Positions 18,816 to 28,517 of a DNA stretch of 64,000 bases are shown here, piece after piece (position 1 is the first letter of the stretch; each line of letters begins with the position of its first letter). The DNA is from Arachidicoccus rhizosphaerae. GTDB lineage: Bacteria; Bacteroidota; Bacteroidia; Chitinophagales; Chitinophagaceae. Under the pieces are notes generated by a model. That model worked only from the letters and a program-made list of their open reading frames with translations. It did not search any database and had not been told where the DNA came from. The DNA lies in the NCBI RefSeq assembly GCF_900107765.1, contig NZ_FNQY01000001.1:434001-498000 (forward strand), written 5' to 3'. Made by a program: the position numbers and the translations under genes.

Positions 18816-19556
18816 ATGAAGACATTTCGTTATTTGTTGGTATTGATTTGTTGCTGTTCTTTTTTAGTACCAGAACAGCCCAGGCTCAGAATCTTTATGG
18901 CCGGAGATTCTACCATGCAATTGTATGACACGCTAAATACACCGCAAAGGGGGTGGGGGCAGGTCTTTGGCGCCTGTTTTAAACAAAACGTGGAAATTCA
19001 TGATCTGGCAAGAGGGGGAAGAAGTACCAGGAGTTTTAAGGCAGAAGGCCATTGGCAAGGTCTGTTGAATCAGTTACGTAAAGATGATTGGGTCATTATT
19101 GAATTTGGGCATAATGACCATGACAAAAGAAAGCCCGAGCGCTATACAACACCTGAGGAATATAAAAATAACTTAATTGCGATGATTGGTGATGTCCGGG
19201 CAAAAGGAGCCAATCCCATTATTCTGACCCCGATAGCCATGCGCAATTTTGATAAGAACGGAATTTATCATGATGGTCACGGCCTTTACCCAGCGGAGGC
19301 GAAAAAGGCAGCCCAGATATGCAATGTGCCGGTTCTTGATATAGACAGTCTTTTTGCTAAAGAGATTATTCAGCTAGGGCCTGAAAAATCCAAAGCCTTA
19401 TTTATGAATTTCGGCCCCGGATTATATAAAGCCTACCCTGAGGGTAAAACAGATAATACGCACCTCAGACTTTCCGGAGCAAAAATGGTGGCGGGAATCG
19501 TCGCCTCGGCTATTAAATCCCAAAAGATATCCCCAATTGATACGTATATTTTATAA
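18816..19556 (+). CDS. Rhamnogalacturonan acetylesterase-like SGNH hydrolase (CE12 type)
   Basis: Removes acetyl groups from rhamnogalacturonan so that the lyase can act. All SGNH blocks are visible: block I FMAGDSTMQ (Ser of GDS), block II DLARGGRSTRSF, block III IIEFGHNDHDK, and block V DNTHLRLSGA, which provides the Asp-x-x-His pair. The 246-residue length and GDSTMQLYD start fit CE12. A signal peptide covers about 1-20; there is no lipobox, so it is probably periplasmic. It opens a three-gene enzyme unit (CE12, CE12, PL11), and lies 12 nt behind a strong hairpin. Family by motifs is firm; acetyl-rhamnogalacturonan as substrate rests on family and context. Confidence 0.88.
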   Translation: MKTFRYLLVLICCCSFLVPEQPRLRIFMAGDSTMQLYDTLNTPQRGWGQVFGACFKQNVEIHDLARGGRSTRSFKAEGHWQGLLNQLRKDDWVIIEFGHNDHDKRKPERYTTPEEYKNNLIAMIGDVRAKGANPIILTPIAMRNFDKNGIYHDGHGLYPAEAKKAAQICNVPVLDIDSLFAKEIIQLGPEKSKALFMNFGPGLYKAYPEGKTDNTHLRLSGAKMVAGIVASAIKSQKISPIDTYIL

Positions 19557-19572
19557 AGAAAAACATCTAGTT

Positions 19573-20865
19573 ATGAAACGAATCGTTTTTGTTGTATTGT
19601 TTTGTTGTGGCTGCATTTGCAGCATGAATGCCCAGATTATTCAAAAATTTGATTTTGGAACCGGCCATGAGGAGCCGGGTTATACAAAAGTAACGGCTAT
19701 AGATACTTATAATGAAGCCAGAGGGTTTGGCTTTGATTTAGGCTGCAACCCTATTGCGACTGGAGATTATTGCACAGCAGTAGGTTCTCTTTTTTTCTCC
19801 ACCAAACTCCCTCAGGGGAATTATAAAGTAACCGTTATCTTAGGTGATGCGCAAAGGGCTACTTCTACAACGATAAAAGCAGAATCCAGAAGGCTGATGG
19901 TAAAGGAAGTCGATACAAAGCCAGGTGAATTAAAAAAGATTTCTTTTAACGTAAGTGTCTGGGATAGTATTATTTCGGGAGATAAAATGGTGCATCTTAA
20001 ACCCCGGGAACAAGATAAACTGGACTGGGATAATAAACTGACCCTGGAGTTTAGCAATACAAATCCATGCATTAATTCCCTTACGATAGAACCCATTGAT
20101 CGACCCATTCAAGTGTTTTTAATGGGTAATTCCACGGTCACCAATCAGGCACTGGAGCCCTGGTGCTGCTGGGGTCAGATGATTCCTGCATTTTTTAAGG
20201 ATGACAAAGTCGTGGTCACCAATATGGCGGCCTCCGGAGAAACTTTAAAATCTTCTTTTAGCAGGAAAAGACTGGACAAGGTGGCTTCCATGTTGCACAA
20301 GGGCGATTATGTATTTATTGAATTTGCCCATAATGATCAAAAGAAAGGATCCGGAGAGCTGGCATATACCACGTATAATAAGTACTTAAAAATATTTGCG
20401 GATTCAGCCAGAAATCATGGTGCGATTCCTGTATTTGTAACTTCCACGAATCGGAGAAATTTTGATAAAAATGGCAAGGTGATTAATACATTGGGGGATT
20501 TTCCTGACGCCATGCGTCTTGAGGCAAAGAAAGAAGGGGTTTCACTGATAGATTTAAATGAAATGACTAAAACGCTGTATGAAGCTTATGGCGACAGTGC
20601 CTCCCGAAAGTTATTTGTTCAATATCCGATCGGCTCTTTTCCGGGGCAGAACCGGTTATTAGAGGATAATACGCATTTCAGCACTTTCGGGGCTTATGTT
20701 TTGGCTAAATGTATGGTTAAGGGCATTCAAAGTTCCGATCTGGCGCTCAAAAAATATTTAAAAGACGACCTCGATGCCTTCGATGTACGCCATCCGGATG
20801 CATTTAAGAACTGGACCTTGCCAGTGACACCCATGTTTTCAGAAGCAAAACCTTACGGGAACTAA
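19573..20865 (+). CDS. Two-domain CE12-type acetylesterase with N-terminal binding-like domain
   Basis: Starting at the ATG at 19573 avoids overlap with the preceding gene and gives a clean signal peptide (MKRIVFVVLF to SMNAQ). About 150 residues with a beta-sandwich look (KFDFGTGHEEPGY to INSLTIEPID) precede an SGNH domain. In block I the motif is FLMGNSTVT, so Asp of GDS is Asn; the Ser remains. Block II is NMAASGETLKSSF, block III IEFAHNDQK, and block V EDNTHFSTFGA with the Asp-His pair. The N-terminal region resembles carbohydrate-binding domains seen on rhamnogalacturonan acetylesterases. It is in one unit with the single-domain CE12 before it and PL11 after it (12 nt gap). Confidence 0.85.
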   Translation: MKRIVFVVLFCCGCICSMNAQIIQKFDFGTGHEEPGYTKVTAIDTYNEARGFGFDLGCNPIATGDYCTAVGSLFFSTKLPQGNYKVTVILGDAQRATSTTIKAESRRLMVKEVDTKPGELKKISFNVSVWDSIISGDKMVHLKPREQDKLDWDNKLTLEFSNTNPCINSLTIEPIDRPIQVFLMGNSTVTNQALEPWCCWGQMIPAFFKDDKVVVTNMAASGETLKSSFSRKRLDKVASMLHKGDYVFIEFAHNDQKKGSGELAYTTYNKYLKIFADSARNHGAIPVFVTSTNRRNFDKNGKVINTLGDFPDAMRLEAKKEGVSLIDLNEMTKTLYEAYGDSASRKLFVQYPIGSFPGQNRLLEDNTHFSTFGAYVLAKCMVKGIQSSDLALKKYLKDDLDAFDVRHPDAFKNWTLPVTPMFSEAKPYGN

Positions 20866-20877
20866 AACCAAAATCTT

Positions 20878-22752
20878 ATGACAATGATTGGAAAAGTTAG
20901 CAGCTTTTTAGGGCTGGCAATGCTTTCGGGACTGGTTTTTTTACCAGCGGCAAAAGGCCAGCGGACCATGGAATATTTAGACAGAGGGGTGTATGCCATA
21001 AATGAAGGCAATGGCCAGGTCTTTGTTTCCTGGAGATTATTTGAAAATGAGGATAACAGTGTAGGATTTAATTTGTACCGTGTTACCAATGGCGATACCA
21101 CCAGGCTGAATCAGAAGCCGTTAATGGAAGGTACGGATTTTACTGACAATACGTCGGATACTAGTGCTGTAAATACTTATTTTGTCCGGACGGTAAAGGG
21201 GGGTATTGAAAAGTCAACGGACGGCTCTTTTGCCTTAAAGCCGCATCAGCCCGTATATCTATCCATTGTGCTCAAGACACCCAAGGGATACACCCCCAAC
21301 GACGCCTCAGTGGGGGATCTGGATGGTGACGGTCAGTATGAGATAATCCTGCATCAGACCGGAAGAGGCCATGATAATTCCCAGGACGGGATAACGGATC
21401 CGCCCATATTTCAAGCCTATAAACTGGACGGAACCTTGCTATGGGAAATAAATCTGGGCAAGAATATCAGAGAAGGGGCTCATTATACACAGTTTATGGT
21501 ATACGATCTGGATGGCGACGGCAAAGCCGAAGTGGTCATGAAAACAGCAGACGGAACCATAGATGGAAAGGGGAATGTGATAGGAGACGCTACAAAAGAT
21601 TATCGGAACAGCCGCGGCCGGATACTGGAAGGCCCCGAATATTTAACCGTTTTCGATGGGCAGACAGGGAAGGCTGTTTCTACGGTGCCATATATCCCAC
21701 CACGGGGTGATATTGGCGGCTGGGGCGGTATCGGCGGCAATAAAGGCAATGATCATTATGGAAACAGGGCAGACCGGTTTTTGGCCTGTATCGCTTATTT
21801 AGATGGTAAACATCCAAGTGTTGTCATGTGCCGGGGCTATTATGGACGCTCTGTACTGGCGGCCTGGGATTTTAAGGATAAAAAACTGGTTTCCAGATGG
21901 GTTTTTGATTCTCACGATGGCAAAAACCCCTTTTCAGGACAAGGATATCATAATTTATCCGTAGCAGATGTGGATCATGATGGTAAAGATGAAATCATTT
22001 ATGGCAGCATGTGTGTGGATGATAACGGCAATGGGTTATATACCACCGGACTTCGGCACGGCGATGCGGTCCATGTGAGCCATTTTGATCCGGATAATAA
22101 AGATCAGCTGGTTTGGGGTATACATGAATTAGAGAATGGAGCTCAAGGGTTGGGCGCCGCATTGTTTAATGCCAGAACCGGTAAGATCCTGTGGTATGAC
22201 AATGTTGATCAGGATGTCGGCAGGGGACTTGCCGCGGATATAGATCCCAGGTTTAAAGGGTATGAGCTTTGGGGTGGAAGCGGCGGCCTTAAAGACATTA
22301 AAGGCCAAGTGATTAGTAAGCGTTCTCCCAGAAGTACTAATTTCAGGATTTGGTGGGACGGTGATTTATTGAGTGAGCTTTTAGACGGAACTCATATTGA
22401 TAAATGGAACTGGAAAGATTCTTCCCAGCAAAGATTATTTGATGCCAGAAATTTTAACTGCGTTTCCAATAACGGCACCAAGTCAAATCCGGTACTGGCT
22501 GCAGATTTACTGGGAGACTGGAGAGAAGAAGTGATATACAGAACCATGGATAATAAAGAATTGAGGATTTTTTCCACCGGGATTCCAACCAGCCACAGGC
22601 TGTATACACTGATGCACAATCCTCAATACAGAATGGGTATTGCCTGGCAAAATGTCGGGTACAATCAGCCTGCCTACACGGATTATTATCTGGGAGAAGG
22701 CATGACAGCGCCTCCCAAACCGGATATAAGGATTATAAAATCCAGTCATTGA
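20878..22752 (+). CDS. Rhamnogalacturonan lyase, PL11 family
   Basis: Cleaves the rhamnose-galacturonate backbone of rhamnogalacturonan I by beta-elimination. The start of the mature protein, MEYLDRGVYAINEGNGQVFV, is typical of PL11. The eight-bladed propeller carries several calcium-loop motifs: DLDGDGQYE, DLDGDGKAE and DVDHDGKDE. The C-terminal segment with NPVLAADLLGDWREEVIYR and HNPQYRMGIAWQNVGYNQP is also typical. Length (624 aa) is normal. A signal peptide ends near AAKGQ. A second ATG two codons in is an equally good start. It ends the acetylesterase-lyase unit; site D follows immediately. Confidence 0.93.
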   Translation: MTMIGKVSSFLGLAMLSGLVFLPAAKGQRTMEYLDRGVYAINEGNGQVFVSWRLFENEDNSVGFNLYRVTNGDTTRLNQKPLMEGTDFTDNTSDTSAVNTYFVRTVKGGIEKSTDGSFALKPHQPVYLSIVLKTPKGYTPNDASVGDLDGDGQYEIILHQTGRGHDNSQDGITDPPIFQAYKLDGTLLWEINLGKNIREGAHYTQFMVYDLDGDGKAEVVMKTADGTIDGKGNVIGDATKDYRNSRGRILEGPEYLTVFDGQTGKAVSTVPYIPPRGDIGGWGGIGGNKGNDHYGNRADRFLACIAYLDGKHPSVVMCRGYYGRSVLAAWDFKDKKLVSRWVFDSHDGKNPFSGQGYHNLSVADVDHDGKDEIIYGSMCVDDNGNGLYTTGLRHGDAVHVSHFDPDNKDQLVWGIHELENGAQGLGAALFNARTGKILWYDNVDQDVGRGLAADIDPRFKGYELWGGSGGLKDIKGQVISKRSPRSTNFRIWWDGDLLSELLDGTHIDKWNWKDSSQQRLFDARNFNCVSNNGTKSNPVLAADLLGDWREEVIYRTMDNKELRIFSTGIPTSHRLYTLMHNPQYRMGIAWQNVGYNQPAYTDYYLGEGMTAPPKPDIRIIKSSH

Positions 22753-22777
22753 TTTATAACCTAGTGATGAAGGGCGT

Positions 22778-22823
22778 ACAGGACGGTGCAGGATAGTTGT
22801 ATCCCTGCCTTAACTTATATTTG
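22778..22823 (+). promoter_or_regulatory. PUL promoter, site D, for the first GH2 gene
   Basis: ACAGGACGGT (22778-22787) and GCAGGATAGT (22788-22797) are followed by T, 17 nt and TATATTTG (22816-22823), a perfect TAnnTTTG. Transcription would start near 22829, so the start codon is better placed at 22877 than at 22835 or 22838. Confidence 0.8.
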
Positions 22824-22876
22824 TTTGGAATGAATTGATGCTGTTTTTATCGATCTTATGCAATACTTTTTTAATC

Positions 22877-25282
22877 ATGGGTAAAAAATACTGGGCTGTA
22901 TTTTATTTTCTATTTTTTGTCATAGCCGGCAAAAGTCAAAGTTCAAATAATGGCCGCATTCAGGAGTTATTTGATTTTGGATGGAAGTTTCACTATGGAG
23001 ACATTGCCAACGGACAAAATCCCTCTTTAAATGATGCAGACTGGACCACGCTTAATATTCCGCATGATTTTCAGATTAATCAACCCTGGGATTCCGCTAG
23101 CGGAGGAGCCAGAGGATTTAAGAAAATGGGTGTTGGCTGGTATCGAAAATCCTTTAACGCAGATCCCAGCTGGAAGGGACAAAAAGTGTTATTGGATTTT
23201 GAAGGTATCATGCTTACCGGAGAGGCCTGGTTAAACGGACATCCTATTGGTGAAACAGATTACGGATACCTTGGCTTTGGCGCAGATATCACAAACCTGA
23301 TTAAATATGACAGCACCAATGTACTGGCTGTAAGGGCTTCAACCGGGAAGAGGAATGGTTCCAGATGGTATACCGGAGGAGGGCTATTCAGAGATGTACA
23401 CCTGATCGTTAAAAATCCGATATCCGTCGCCAGGCATGGCATTTATATTACAACTCCCCAAATTAATAAAGAGGAGGCCAGCGTTGCTATTCAGATTGGT
23501 ATAGATGGCATTAGAAACAAAAGCTATGACCTTAATATTGAAGCGGAAATATTCGATGCTGCGGGAAACAAGGTGGCAGAGACTCATTTGCCGGCGCCTC
23601 AGAGAAATAAACTACATACCGTAGAAGCGAAGTTGCCTATGGTGAAGGTTTTAAATCCTAAGTTATGGTCCTGTGAAACGCCGAACTTATATACAGCCAG
23701 ACTTAGTCTTGTCCTTGATGGAAAAGTAATAGACCGTGTTCAGCAGCAGTTTGGTATAAGGACCATTGAATTTTCAAAGGATTTCGGGTTTAAACTGAAC
23801 GGGAAAAAGGTATTTATTAAAGGTATTGCCAATCATGATGACCTGGGTGCTGTTGGTGTAGCTGCCTATCAGACGGCCATTGCAAGAGAAATGGATACGC
23901 TTAAAGCCTATGGTTTTAATGCCATCCGGACCTCACATAATCCCTATTCCAGCACATTTTTACGTTTGGCTGATGAAAAGGGGCTGCTTATTATAGACGA
24001 GCTATATGATAAATGGAGTAACGACGACTACTGGGCGGGAAGCAAGCCTTGGACTTCCATCTGGTATCAGAATGAAATAGAATGGTTAAAAAGAGACAGA
24101 AATCATCCTTCCGTTATTTTGTGGTCCTTTGGCAATGAGTTACAGATGCGAGAGGATTTTGCTGGATTTCCGACCGAGGACTGGGGTGTGACGACCTATA
24201 GAATAATGAATGTCCTGGCCAAAAGATATGATTCTACCAGAAAGACGACCGTTGCCATGTTTCCTGCCAGAGCGGGGGCAATCGGGAAGACAGATCCTGA
24301 TTTTGATATAAAAATATTCCCTCCTGAGCTCGCTACCGTAACTGAGGTTTCCAGCTTTAACTACCGGTGGAAAAACTATCCCGATTACTTAAAGCACGCA
24401 CCGGATATGAATATATTCCAGAGTGAGGCCTCTACCAATGAGTTGACAGCGCCTTATTTTGGAATGAACCGCGAAAAGATGATCGGTCTGGCTTATTGGG
24501 GAGCCATCTCCTATTGGGGGGAGTCAAACGGATGGCCTAAAAAAGGATGGGATTTTTCCTTTTTTGATCATGCTTTAAATGCCTACCCTCAGGCATACCT
24601 CATAAAGAGCATTTTTAAAGAGGAACCATTGGTACATATTGCTGTTCAGGGAACAGCTGCAGATTCTATTACATGGAATGATATAGTCGTTGGCAGAAAT
24701 AATGTACAATCCAATTGGAACTGGGAAGCCGGCAGAAAGTATAATATTTATACCTATACCAACGCTGAGCAAGTAGAACTGTTCGTAAACGGAAAATCTA
24801 TAGGAATCAGGAAAAATGAAGGAACCGGGGACAAACAAAATGTCATTTTATGGAAAGATGTAGTGTATCAGCCTGGGGAAATTGTGGCCGTGGCCAGAAA
24901 TAATGGTAAAGAAGTCGCCAGACATCAGCTTAAAACGACCGGAAAGGCCGTAGCATTGAAGCTAGTGGCAGAAAACAATAACTGGACTGCAGATGGTATG
25001 TCGCTGAATTATATAAAGGTATATGCGGTAGATAAAAATGGTGCGCGCGTATATAACGTAAGTCCGGAAGCTGTCACCTTTAGTGTCACCGGGGCCGCCA
25101 AGTTACTCGCAGTTGATAATGGAGACCAATATAGCGATGAGCTTTTTGATCAGCCTGTACGCAAGCTTCATAACGGGTTTGCGATGTGTATTCTCAGGGC
25201 AGATCAAAAGCCCGGAGCTGTTTCCATTCGTGTAAATGCCCCCGGCTTAAAAGGCAGTACACTGCTTTTAGCGACACATTAA
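22877..25282 (+). CDS. GH2 glycoside hydrolase, probable beta-galactosidase
   Basis: Predicted to remove beta-linked galactose (or a related sugar) from pectin side chains. From the start at 22877 there is a signal peptide (MGKKYWAVFYFL to AGKSQ). Domains in order: GH2 sugar-binding beta-sandwich (about 25-190), immunoglobulin-like domain (190-300), TIM barrel (300-580), and C-terminal DUF4982-like and Ig-like domains. The acid/base is Glu421 in HPSVILWSFGNE and the nucleophile is probably Glu517 in IFQSEAST, both in canonical form. The start is fixed by the site D promoter. It is a single-gene unit ending at the terminator at 25316. GH2 also holds glucuronidases and mannosidases, so the sugar is not certain. 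Confidence 0.87.
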   Translation: MGKKYWAVFYFLFFVIAGKSQSSNNGRIQELFDFGWKFHYGDIANGQNPSLNDADWTTLNIPHDFQINQPWDSASGGARGFKKMGVGWYRKSFNADPSWKGQKVLLDFEGIMLTGEAWLNGHPIGETDYGYLGFGADITNLIKYDSTNVLAVRASTGKRNGSRWYTGGGLFRDVHLIVKNPISVARHGIYITTPQINKEEASVAIQIGIDGIRNKSYDLNIEAEIFDAAGNKVAETHLPAPQRNKLHTVEAKLPMVKVLNPKLWSCETPNLYTARLSLVLDGKVIDRVQQQFGIRTIEFSKDFGFKLNGKKVFIKGIANHDDLGAVGVAAYQTAIAREMDTLKAYGFNAIRTSHNPYSSTFLRLADEKGLLIIDELYDKWSNDDYWAGSKPWTSIWYQNEIEWLKRDRNHPSVILWSFGNELQMREDFAGFPTEDWGVTTYRIMNVLAKRYDSTRKTTVAMFPARAGAIGKTDPDFDIKIFPPELATVTEVSSFNYRWKNYPDYLKHAPDMNIFQSEASTNELTAPYFGMNREKMIGLAYWGAISYWGESNGWPKKGWDFSFFDHALNAYPQAYLIKSIFKEEPLVHIAVQGTAADSITWNDIVVGRNNVQSNWNWEAGRKYNIYTYTNAEQVELFVNGKSIGIRKNEGTGDKQNVILWKDVVYQPGEIVAVARNNGKEVARHQLKTTGKAVALKLVAENNNWTADGMSLNYIKVYAVDKNGARVYNVSPEAVTFSVTGAAKLLAVDNGDQYSDELFDQPVRKLHNGFAMCILRADQKPGAVSIRVNAPGLKGSTLLLATH

Positions 25283-25315
25283 AATATTTAGAAGACGTTA
25301 TAAGGTGGTTTGTTT

Positions 25316-25351
25316 GCGTGTTCCCGCTGGTTTTTTGGGAACACGCTTTTT
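25316..25351 (+). terminator. Intrinsic terminator after the first GH2 gene
   Basis: GCGTGTTCCC (25316-25325) pairs perfectly over 10 bp with GGGAACACGC (25337-25346); an 11-nt loop separates them and TTTTT follows. Confidence 0.9.
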
Positions 25352-25433
25352 AACCATTTCAATAGATTATATTTTGGTTTAAATACCCCTGCTTGAAAAA
25401 GGTATCTAAATTCCGAAATTTAAATTTTTATCC

Positions 25434-28400
25434 ATGGGCATATCCAGAAGAAGAGCGTTAAAATTGCTGGGAGGCATAGCTCCTCTAGCTATTGCACCCA
25501 AGGTGTTTGGTAGATATTCTTTCCAAAATGACCACACAGATCATTTTATGGAGGAGCTGTTAAATGGTCCAAAGAGTAGCTCCGTCAAGTTTAATTTTAA
25601 TCCTGACTGGAAGGTCTTGGTGGGGGATGCCACTGATGCGTCCAATAAGGATTTTAATGATTCCTCCTGGGACAGCAGAAGCTTACCCTATGCCTGGAAT
25701 GAAAATGATGCTTTTAAAAAGGATATAGCAGAATTATCTACTGGCATTGCCTGGTACAGGAAACATTTTAGTATTCCAGCCTCTTTTAAAGGACACAAAA
25801 TATTTCTGGAATGTGAAGGACTCCGCCAGGCGGGTTTTTTCTATTTAAATGGTCAGCTGATTGGAAAAAGTGAAAACGGTGTGATGGCCTCCGGATTTGA
25901 TTTGACAGATTATTTGTTTTATGGAGACAAAGAAAACGTACTAGCTGTAAAAACGGATAACAGCTGGGATTATCGGCAGCAGGCAACAGGTAGCCGGTAT
26001 CAATGGAATGATAAGAATTTTTATGCCAATTACGGAGGGTTAAATAAAAATCTATATCTGCATATTAAACCGCAGGTATATCAGACCCTGCCCTTATTTT
26101 CCAGCCTGGCTACGACCGGGATATATATTTACGGGACCAATTTTGATATACCGGGAAGTGCGGCTCAGGTTCATGTGGAATCAGAAGTCAAAAATGAAAG
26201 TGAAGCAGATAAAAGTCTGTATTTAGAAGTATTAATAAAAGATTTGGGAGGTAAGCAGGTTGCACGTTTTTTGGGAAAACCCACGATGGTGACCCGTGGC
26301 AGCACAGCGGTATTAAAAGCGGACGACCTGGTCAAAGGTCTTCAGTTCTGGAGTTGGGGATATGGATATCTTTATGACGTTCAGACAACTGTTAAACAGG
26401 GTGACAGCGTTGTAGATACAGTAACCACCCGTACAGGATTTAGAAAAACCGCTTTTGAAAATGGCATGATCTATCTCAACGACCGGGTTATTAATATACA
26501 TGGATATGCACAAAGGACGACCAATGAATGGCCTGCTATCGGTAATGCGGTGCCAGCCTGGTTAAGTGATTATAGCAACGGGTTAATGATAGAAAGCAAT
26601 GCAAATCTGGTTAGATGGATGCATGTTACTCCTTGGAAGCAGGACGTTGAAAGCTGTGACAGGGTGGGGCTGATGCAGGCCATGCCGGCCGGGGATTCCG
26701 AAGGCGATGTAAAAGACCAAAGATGGGTACAGCGTAAGGAACTGATGCGGGATGCCATTATTTATAACAGAAATAATCCAAGTATTATTTTCTATGAATG
26801 TGGCAATAAAGGGATTATAGATAGCCAGATGCAGGAGATGAAGGCCATCCGGGATCAGTTTGATCCGCACGGAGGCAGAGCCATTGGATCCAGAGAAATG
26901 CTGGACAGCCAGATAGCTGAATACGGAGGAGAAATGCTGTATATCGATAAAAGTGCGACCAAGCCTTTATGGGAAATGGAATTCTCCCGGGATGAAGGTC
27001 TGCGCAAGTATTGGGATGACTATACACCTCCCTATCACAAGGATGGTGACGGCCCTTTATATAGAGGAAAGCCCGCCCCGGAATATAACCACAATATGCA
27101 GTCTCATGCCATTGAAAATGTAAACAGGTGGTATGATTACTGGAAAGTGCGGCCTGGTACAGGATGCAGGGTCAGTTCGGGAGGTGTGAATATCGTGTTT
27201 TCTGATTCCAATACCCACCACAGAGGCCAGGAAGTATACCGTACCAGTGGAGAGGTAGATGCTATGCGGATTAAAAAGCAGAATTTCTTTGCCAATCAGG
27301 TAATGTGGGATGGTTGGGTAGATACAGAAAAGCAAAGAATCCATATTATCGGTCACTGGAACTATACAGAAGGAACTGAAAAGGATATATATGTGGTCTC
27401 AACTGCCCCGAAAGTAGCATTGTTTTTGAATGGAAAATCCCTGGGCTATGGAGAACAAAGTAAAGAGTTCTTATTTAAGTTTAAAAATGTCAAATGGGCA
27501 AAGGGTCAGTTAGTGGCCAGGGGATATGACAAAAATAATACTGCCATTGTGACCCATCAGTTACAAACTGCCGGTACGCCGGCAGCCTTAAAGCTTACTT
27601 TAGTTGACCGGCCTACGGCGTTTCTTGCGGACGGTCATGATTTGCAACTATTGGAAGTTGAAGTAGTTGATAAGGAAGGCAACAGGTGCCCTACGGCTTT
27701 AAATATGATTGAATTTAAGTTAAATGGACCTGCCCTTTGGAAAGGCGGTATTGCTGTGGGCCCCGGAAACTATATCGGAGCCAAGATCCTTCCAGTGGAA
27801 GGAGGAGTAAACCGGGTGTTTATCAGAGCTACCAGACAGCCTGGTCTGATAAGCGTTGCAGCTGTGGCTGAAGGACTAAAATCCCAGACCATTCAGTTTG
27901 AATCTAAGCCTGTAACGGTTATAAACGGACTGGCCAAAAACCTGCCATCTGATGGATTGAACGGACAGTTAACAAGGGGGACTACTCCTGAGACACCCTC
28001 TTATGTCATCAGTAGAATTCCTGTGGAAGTTTCCGCAGCCAGAGCAGGGGTCAATCAACAGGATGCTGGCAAATGTTATGATGATAACGAAAAATCCGGC
28101 TGGTCCAATGACGGTAAAATTCAGACAGCCTGGATGGAGTTTACGCTGGAAAGAGAAGCGCAACTGAGTGCAATAGACATTAAACTGAATAATTTCAGGA
28201 CCAAACAGTATCCGATTGCTGTAAAGGTAGAAGATACCGAAGTCTTTAGAGGGCTTACAGAAAGGAGCTTGGGATACTTCAGCATCGAGTTCCCGCCAAC
28301 GAAAGGAAAGAAGGTGATGATCAGTCTTATCGGAAATGCTAAAACGGAAGATGATATCGAAGGGGAAGTAAATGGTAAAAAGTTAGGTGACGGGATTAAA

Positions 28401-28472
28401 GCAGCCGGTTCCGAGTTAAAAGGTTCTTTAGGCATCATAGAGGTAGAGTTCTACGAAAAACCCAGGTTGTAG
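25434..28472 (+). CDS. GH2-family protein with Tat signal and non-canonical acid/base motif
   Basis: The N-terminus SRRRALKLLGG followed by a hydrophobic stretch fits a twin-arginine signal, unlike its neighbours, which have Sec signals. GH2 beta-sandwich (NPDWKVLVGDATDASN onward), Ig-like domain and TIM barrel follow, then DUF4982-like and Ig-like domains and a C-terminal discoidin-like module (about 880-1010). At the place where GH2 enzymes have Asn-Glu, the sequence is FYECGNKG: Asn458-Lys459, with Glu455 three residues before the Asn. The nucleophile may be a Glu in PLWEMEFSRDEG. Either Glu455 takes over or this is a distinct GH2 subgroup; activity is uncertain. It probably forms an operon with the esterase 45 nt downstream. 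No tandem-repeat promoter precedes it. Confidence 0.8.
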   Translation: MGISRRRALKLLGGIAPLAIAPKVFGRYSFQNDHTDHFMEELLNGPKSSSVKFNFNPDWKVLVGDATDASNKDFNDSSWDSRSLPYAWNENDAFKKDIAELSTGIAWYRKHFSIPASFKGHKIFLECEGLRQAGFFYLNGQLIGKSENGVMASGFDLTDYLFYGDKENVLAVKTDNSWDYRQQATGSRYQWNDKNFYANYGGLNKNLYLHIKPQVYQTLPLFSSLATTGIYIYGTNFDIPGSAAQVHVESEVKNESEADKSLYLEVLIKDLGGKQVARFLGKPTMVTRGSTAVLKADDLVKGLQFWSWGYGYLYDVQTTVKQGDSVVDTVTTRTGFRKTAFENGMIYLNDRVINIHGYAQRTTNEWPAIGNAVPAWLSDYSNGLMIESNANLVRWMHVTPWKQDVESCDRVGLMQAMPAGDSEGDVKDQRWVQRKELMRDAIIYNRNNPSIIFYECGNKGIIDSQMQEMKAIRDQFDPHGGRAIGSREMLDSQIAEYGGEMLYIDKSATKPLWEMEFSRDEGLRKYWDDYTPPYHKDGDGPLYRGKPAPEYNHNMQSHAIENVNRWYDYWKVRPGTGCRVSSGGVNIVFSDSNTHHRGQEVYRTSGEVDAMRIKKQNFFANQVMWDGWVDTEKQRIHIIGHWNYTEGTEKDIYVVSTAPKVALFLNGKSLGYGEQSKEFLFKFKNVKWAKGQLVARGYDKNNTAIVTHQLQTAGTPAALKLTLVDRPTAFLADGHDLQLLEVEVVDKEGNRCPTALNMIEFKLNGPALWKGGIAVGPGNYIGAKILPVEGGVNRVFIRATRQPGLISVAAVAEGLKSQTIQFESKPVTVINGLAKNLPSDGLNGQLTRGTTPETPSYVISRIPVEVSAARAGVNQQDAGKCYDDNEKSGWSNDGKIQTAWMEFTLEREAQLSAIDIKLNNFRTKQYPIAVKVEDTEVFRGLTERSLGYFSIEFPPTKGKKVMISLIGNAKTEDDIEGEVNGKKLGDGIKAAGSELKGSLGIIEVEFYEKPRL

Positions 28473-28517
28473 GTTTTGGGTAAGAAATTAGGCGTGGAAA
28501 TGACAAATTGAATGTAA

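Noticed and set aside
26313-28438. Several long open frames on the minus strand under the pectin enzymes
   Set aside because: They lie fully antisense to well-supported enzyme genes, show no domain pattern and have no promoter; explained by codon bias of the real genes.
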